The notes beneath the pieces are model-generated. The model saw nothing but the letters and a program-made list of their open reading frames with translations, did not search any database and was not told where the DNA came from. DNA of 16,814 nt from JAEUIZ01 sp046155605. GTDB taxonomy: Bacteria > Planctomycetota > Phycisphaerae > Phycisphaerales > UBA1924. The stretch lies in NCBI GenBank assembly GCA_046155605.1, contig JBJXFQ010000053.1, forward strand, positions 1 through 16,814, in the 5' to 3' direction. Both the position numbers and the translations under genes were made by a program. The number at the start of each line of letters is the position of its first letter. Position 1 is the stretch's first letter. This document shows, in pieces, positions 14,169 through 16,814 of the stretch.

Positions 14169-15067
14169 GCCGGAAACTCCCAGGGCGTGCCCGGCGTGTA
14201 GCCGATCAAGTCGTACAACTCCTTCCGCGTCTGCATCGCGGGCAGCGACCCCTCGGCCGTGCCCGTCTTGTGCAAATCGGTGAGCGCCCGCGAGACCGCA
14301 CCCATCGCCACGCGCAGCAGCGTCACCGGAAAGATCACGATGTCGTAGCCCATCGCGCCGAACCGCGCGGCCGGGATCATCGGCGTCTTGCCAAACTCCG
14401 TCATGTTCGCCAGCAGCAGGCACGTTGGCACCGCCGAGCGCAGCCGCTGCGCGAACCTCGCAAACTCGTCCTCGCTCGCAAGCCCTTCGGGAAAGATCAT
14501 CGCCGCGCCGGCCTTTGCATACTCCGTCGCCCGCGAAACCGCCGCGTCGAAGCCCTCGACCCCCCGTGCGTCCGTCCGCGCACACACAATGAAATCCGCA
14601 GCGTGCCCCTTCACTTCGCGCGCCGCCTTCACGGCCCATTGCACCTTCTCGACCATGTGATCGATCGGCACCAGTTCCTTGCCATCCAGGTGCCCGCAGC
14701 GCTTGGGGAACTTCTGATCTTCGATATGTAGCCCCGACGCGCCGGCCCGCGCATACTCGATCACCGTCCGCCGCAGCATCTCCGCCTCGCCGAATCCCGT
14801 GTCCGCGTCCGCGAGCACGGGCAGGCCCGACCCATCCGCCACCTCGCGGATCGCGCGCGCGAAGTGCTCGAGCGTCAGCAGTCCGACATCCGGCACGCCG
14901 GCGCTCACGCTCGTCGCCGCCCCCGAGACATAGCACGCGCCGAACCCGGCCCGCGCAATCGCCCGCGCGCAGAGCGCGTTGAACGCGCCGGGCACCATCA
15001 GCGCTTCGCCCCGTCTCTGCGCCAACCCGATCGCTTCCCGCAGACCGATCTGTGCTGCCGTGGACAT
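14165..15067 (-). CDS. prpB: 2-Methylisocitrate lyase (PrpB), ICL/PEP mutase superfamily
   Basis: PrpB splits 2-methylisocitrate into pyruvate and succinate in the methylcitrate route of propionate use. The 300-residue protein matches the family length. ADADTGFGE supplies metal-binding Asp87/Asp89, HIEDQKFPKRCGH gives the catalytic-loop Cys124 (Cys123 in E. coli PrpB), and LANMTEFGKTP and GYDIVIFPVTLLR are family hallmarks. KRCGH separates it from PEP mutases. prpC, prpD and acnD are not in the window, so its physiological substrate is inferred. I chose ATG at 15067; the frame continues 20 codons upstream but runs into the divergent promoter. TACCAT lies 6 nt upstream with no Shine-Dalgarno. 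It forms an operon with lysC through a 4-base overlap. Confidence 0.93.
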   Translation of the reverse strand: MSTAAQIGLREAIGLAQRRGEALMVPGAFNALCARAIARAGFGACYVSGAATSVSAGVPDVGLLTLEHFARAIREVADGSGLPVLADADTGFGEAEMLRRTVIEYARAGASGLHIEDQKFPKRCGHLDGKELVPIDHMVEKVQWAVKAAREVKGHAADFIVCARTDARGVEGFDAAVSRATEYAKAGAAMIFPEGLASEDEFARFAQRLRSAVPTCLLLANMTEFGKTPMIPAARFGAMGYDIVIFPVTLLRVAMGAVSRALTDLHKTGTAEGSLPAMQTRKELYDLIGYTPGTPWEFPA

Positions 15068-15073
15068 GCGCCG

Positions 15074-15079
15074 ATGGTA
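15074..15079 (-). promoter_or_regulatory. TACCAT -10-like box abutting prpB (leaderless)
   Basis: The minus strand reads TACCAT, then CGGCGC, then the prpB ATG, which predicts transcription starting at the start codon. It faces the M28 box (15103-15108) inside a 47-base divergent intergenic region. No consensus -35 is seen. Confidence 0.42.
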
Positions 15080-15102
15080 GGGTGGACGCGGGCACCATCC
15101 GG

Positions 15103-15108
15103 TACACT
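15103..15108 (+). promoter_or_regulatory. TACACT -10-like box abutting the M28 gene (leaderless)
   Basis: TACACT is followed by CCCGGC and the ATG at 15115, again a 6-nt discriminator that would make the A of ATG the first transcribed base. No Shine-Dalgarno is present. Confidence 0.43.
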
Positions 15109-15114
15109 CCCGGC

Positions 15115-16494
15115 ATGACGCCTGCACGAACCCTCGTCCTGTCCATCGCGGCCGCGACGCTTTCCGTCCTGCTCGCCGACCGCGCCCACGCCCAGCCGCC
15201 GAAGCCCAAGGAGATCACCGACGACATCTCCCAGGATTACGTCCGAAAGGCCGTGGACACGCTCGCCACCTTCGGCACCCGCCACTCCCTCTCCGACGCC
15301 ACCTCGCCAACCCGCGGGATCGGGGCCGCCCGCCAATGGCTCAAGGCACAGTTTGAGTCCTTCAACGGCAGCGAGGGCAAACTCGTCGCAGCACTTGAGG
15401 AGTTCGAGCCCCCCGTCGGCGGGCGAATCGCCAAGCCTGTGAAGTTCGTCAACGTCGTCGCCGTCCTCCCCGGCACCATGCCCGAATCGGCCCACCGCCG
15501 CGTGTATGTCGTGGGCCACTACGACTCGATGCCCAGCGACGTGATGGACCCGAACTCCGATGCTCCCGGTGCCAACGACGACGGCTCGGGCACCGTCGCC
15601 GTCCTCGCCATCGCCCGCGCCATGGCCGCACGCCCCTGCGAGGCCACGGTCGTCTTCCTCTGCACCGCCGGCGAGGAGCAGGGTCTGATCGGGGCGAAGT
15701 ACCACGCCGAGCAGGCCGCGGCACGCAAAGAGACCATCACCGCCGTCCTCAACAACGACATCGTGGGCGATCCGTGGGGGCCGGGCGGGGACAAATCTCG
15801 CGCCACCCCCACCGTCATCCGGCTCTTCTCGGAGGGCATACCGCGCAACCCGACCGCCGCGCAACTCCAGACCATCCGCGCTTTGGCGATGGAATCCGAC
15901 TCACCCAGCCGCCAACTCGCCCGCTACGTTGCCGAGATCGCCGCACTCGAGGACACGGTTGTGCGCCCGATGCTGGTCTTTCGGCTCGATCGCTTCCTCC
16001 GTGGCGGCGACCATAGCGCTTTCAACGAGGCCGGCTTCGCCGCCGTCCGATTCACCGAGGTGGACGAGGACTACCGCCACCAGCATCAGACGCCGCGCAT
16101 CGAGCCCGGGCCTGACGGCACGCCGGTGCAGTATGGCGACCTGCCCGAGCATGTGGATGCTGAGTACCTCGCCAACGTCGCGCGGCTGAATGCCGCGGCT
16201 CTGGTTCACCTCGCCAACGCCCCGGCCGCGCCTTCCAACGCCCGGATCATCACTGCCAAACTCGAGTACACCACCACACTTCGATGGGCGGCGAACCCTG
16301 AGCCAGACGTCGCGGGCTATGAAATTGTCTGGCGGCAGACGACGGACCCGGTGTGGACCGGTGTAAAGAATGTGGGAAACATGACCGAGGCGACCATGGA
16401 TTTGAACAAGGACAATGTCTTTTTCGGCGTCCGAGCGTTCGATCGTGATGGTTATCGGAGCCTGACAGCCTTTCCTACCGCCGCTCGGGAATAG
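15115..16494 (+). CDS. Secreted M28-family zinc aminopeptidase-like protein with FnIII-like tail
   Basis: The 459-residue protein has a clear signal peptide (1-26, ending AHA). The M28 domain shows the co-catalytic zinc ligands in order: His135 in VVGHYDS, Asp155 in GANDDGSG, Glu187/Glu188 in TAGEEQGL, Asp215 in LNNDIVGD, and a late His (322 or 324) in YRHQHQTPR. GGDHSAFNEAGF precedes the last ligand as in the family. M28 enzymes cut N-terminal residues from peptides outside the cytoplasm. Residues of about 365-455 (SNARIITAKL, TTLRWAANPEPDVAGYEIVWR, FFGVRAFDRDGYRS) look like one fibronectin type III domain, common in secreted hydrolases for substrate or matrix contact. ATG at 15115 was chosen because it starts the signal peptide; an earlier in-frame ATG at 15052 lies inside prpB. 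Confidence 0.93.
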   Translation: MTPARTLVLSIAAATLSVLLADRAHAQPPKPKEITDDISQDYVRKAVDTLATFGTRHSLSDATSPTRGIGAARQWLKAQFESFNGSEGKLVAALEEFEPPVGGRIAKPVKFVNVVAVLPGTMPESAHRRVYVVGHYDSMPSDVMDPNSDAPGANDDGSGTVAVLAIARAMAARPCEATVVFLCTAGEEQGLIGAKYHAEQAAARKETITAVLNNDIVGDPWGPGGDKSRATPTVIRLFSEGIPRNPTAAQLQTIRALAMESDSPSRQLARYVAEIAALEDTVVRPMLVFRLDRFLRGGDHSAFNEAGFAAVRFTEVDEDYRHQHQTPRIEPGPDGTPVQYGDLPEHVDAEYLANVARLNAAALVHLANAPAAPSNARIITAKLEYTTTLRWAANPEPDVAGYEIVWRQTTDPVWTGVKNVGNMTEATMDLNKDNVFFGVRAFDRDGYRSLTAFPTAARE

Positions 16495-16624
16495 CAGTGC
16501 GAGCATCAGACCGGTGGCGTGGCTGGTACGATAGCAGGCACAATTTGCGCTGACGACTTTCGTACGTCAATCGTTCGCGTCGCGGCACGAAGTGGTGAGA
16601 TTGTATCATTGTTTGGAATTTGTC

Positions 16625-16653
16625 TTTACGACTTGACGGTTGTCGGGTATGCT
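16625..16653 (+). promoter_or_regulatory. Possible sigma-70-type promoter of csrA
   Basis: TTTACG (16625-16630) and TATGCT (16648-16653) are separated by 17 nt; each matches its consensus at 4 of 6 positions. The upstream DNA (about 16598-16630) is unusually AT-rich for this window and could act as an UP element. Predicted start is near 16660, giving a leader of about 64 nt. A second candidate, TGGTACGAT at 16524-16532, is an extended -10 further upstream. Confidence 0.42.
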
Positions 16654-16670
16654 GCGCGCGGTGGTAGGTG

Positions 16671-16705
16671 GCGACCGGGAGGTCGCAAAGCGGCCCGGAG
16701 GCCGC
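16671..16705 (+). promoter_or_regulatory. Twin GGA-tetraloop hairpins in the csrA leader
   Basis: Hairpin 1: GCGACC (16671-16676), loop GGGA, GGTCGC (16681-16686). Hairpin 2: GCGGCC (16690-16695), loop CGGA, GGCCGC (16700-16705). Both have perfect 6-bp stems, are 3 nt apart, and present GGA in the loop, the core of CsrA binding sites. GGGAGG (16712-16717), the csrA Shine-Dalgarno, adds a third GGA. Autoregulation by CsrA is inferred from known CsrA-RNA recognition. Confidence 0.62.
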
Positions 16706-16723
16706 GTGGATGGGAGGCTTGTC

Positions 16724-16814
16724 ATGTTGGTCATCACGCGCAGGGAGGGCGAGGAGGTTGTGATCGGCGATCCACACAACCCGATCGGGGTGGTTCGGAT
16801 TGCGTCGATCAAGG
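16724..16814 (+). CDS. csrA: Carbon storage regulator CsrA/RsmA, 5' part
   Basis: Thirty codons are visible before the window ends, reading MLVITRREGEEVVIGDP and then HNPIGVVRIASIK. MLV(I/L)TRxxGEEVVIGD is the invariant first strand and turn of CsrA, a small dimeric RNA-binding protein that represses or stabilises target mRNAs by binding GGA motifs near ribosome binding sites. The usual protein is 60-80 residues, so roughly half is missing. The HNPIG segment is not in the proteobacterial proteins and resembles planctomycete CsrA as I recall them. GGGAGG sits 6 nt before the ATG. The gene runs in the same direction as M28 but 229 bases away, with its own likely promoter and a structured leader. 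Confidence 0.92.
   Translation, partial: MLVITRREGEEVVIGDPHNPIGVVRIASIK

Noticed and set aside
12652..14201. Long plus-strand frame opposite lysC, in a different frame from the nfuA-like gene
   Set aside because: It is an Arg/His-rich low-complexity translation and a shadow of lysC. The real plus-strand gene here is the 81-residue Nfu protein.
14169..15227. N-terminal extension of the lysC frame by 353 codons
   Set aside because: The frame is open by chance across prpB on the same strand. The aspartokinase fold starts at VTLIVQKFGG, with GTG 8 nt after GGGAG.
16633..16653. TTGACG with TATGCT as the csrA promoter
   Set aside because: The spacer is only 9 nt. TTTACG at 16625 gives a proper 17-nt spacer with the same -10.

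Overview
The window is GC-rich and densely coding. It looks like chromosomal DNA of a planctomycete, most likely of the class Phycisphaerae. The main hints are a secreted HAF-repeat protein ending in two copies of an 'LNVNDFACFLN' EF-hand/dockerin-like motif, a fibro-slime domain protein, an FHA domain fused to a GspE/PilB-type ATPase, and a csrA whose product has a 'GDPHNPIG' stretch. The assignment comes from motif recognition, not a search, so it is moderately confident. I see no phage, transposon, CRISPR array, tRNA or rRNA. No gene-free stretch exceeds about 230 bases.

Layout. 1-531 (-): N-terminal part of a secreted protein cut by the window edge. 646-1881 (-): HAF-repeat secreted protein. 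2021-3388 (-): murA. 3609-4532 (+): fibro-slime secreted protein, followed by a hairpin terminator. 4682-5575 (-): dapA, downstream of sucB (5626-6897, -). 7011-8657 (+): FHA-GspE ATPase, convergent with dapF (8661-9566, -). 9586-11001 (-): membrane M48 metallopeptidase, downstream of a lipoprotein (11014-12504, -) whose C-terminus carries a JAMM/JAB-like metal-binding signature. 12679-12924 (+): NifU-like Fe-S protein, whose stop overlaps that of lysC (12921-14168, -). lysC is coupled to an upstream methylisocitrate lyase gene (14165-15067, -). 15115-16494 (+): secreted M28 aminopeptidase-like protein with a C-terminal FnIII-like region. 16724-end (+): 5' part of csrA.

Functional links. lysC, dapA and dapF belong to the lysine/meso-diaminopimelate pathway and murA commits UDP-GlcNAc to peptidoglycan, so the window encodes several steps toward a DAP-type cell wall, scattered among other genes. 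sucB (2-oxoglutarate dehydrogenase E2) and prpB (methylcitrate cycle) belong to central carbon metabolism. The rest are mostly secreted or envelope proteins, proteases and one pilus/secretion ATPase.

The most interesting signals are regulatory. (1) The csrA leader holds two back-to-back perfect 6-bp hairpins, each with GGA in a tetraloop, just before a GGGAGG Shine-Dalgarno, as expected for CsrA autoregulation. (2) Six genes (dapA, sucB, the JAMM-like lipoprotein, nfuA-like, prpB, M28) have a TANNNT -10-like box only 5-8 nt before the start codon and no convincing Shine-Dalgarno, the pattern of leaderless transcripts; the other genes mostly have a clear Shine-Dalgarno. (3) The lipoprotein's C-terminal E-YGG / HxH / SxxD pattern suggests an unannotated JAMM-type metallopeptidase beside an M48 protease.
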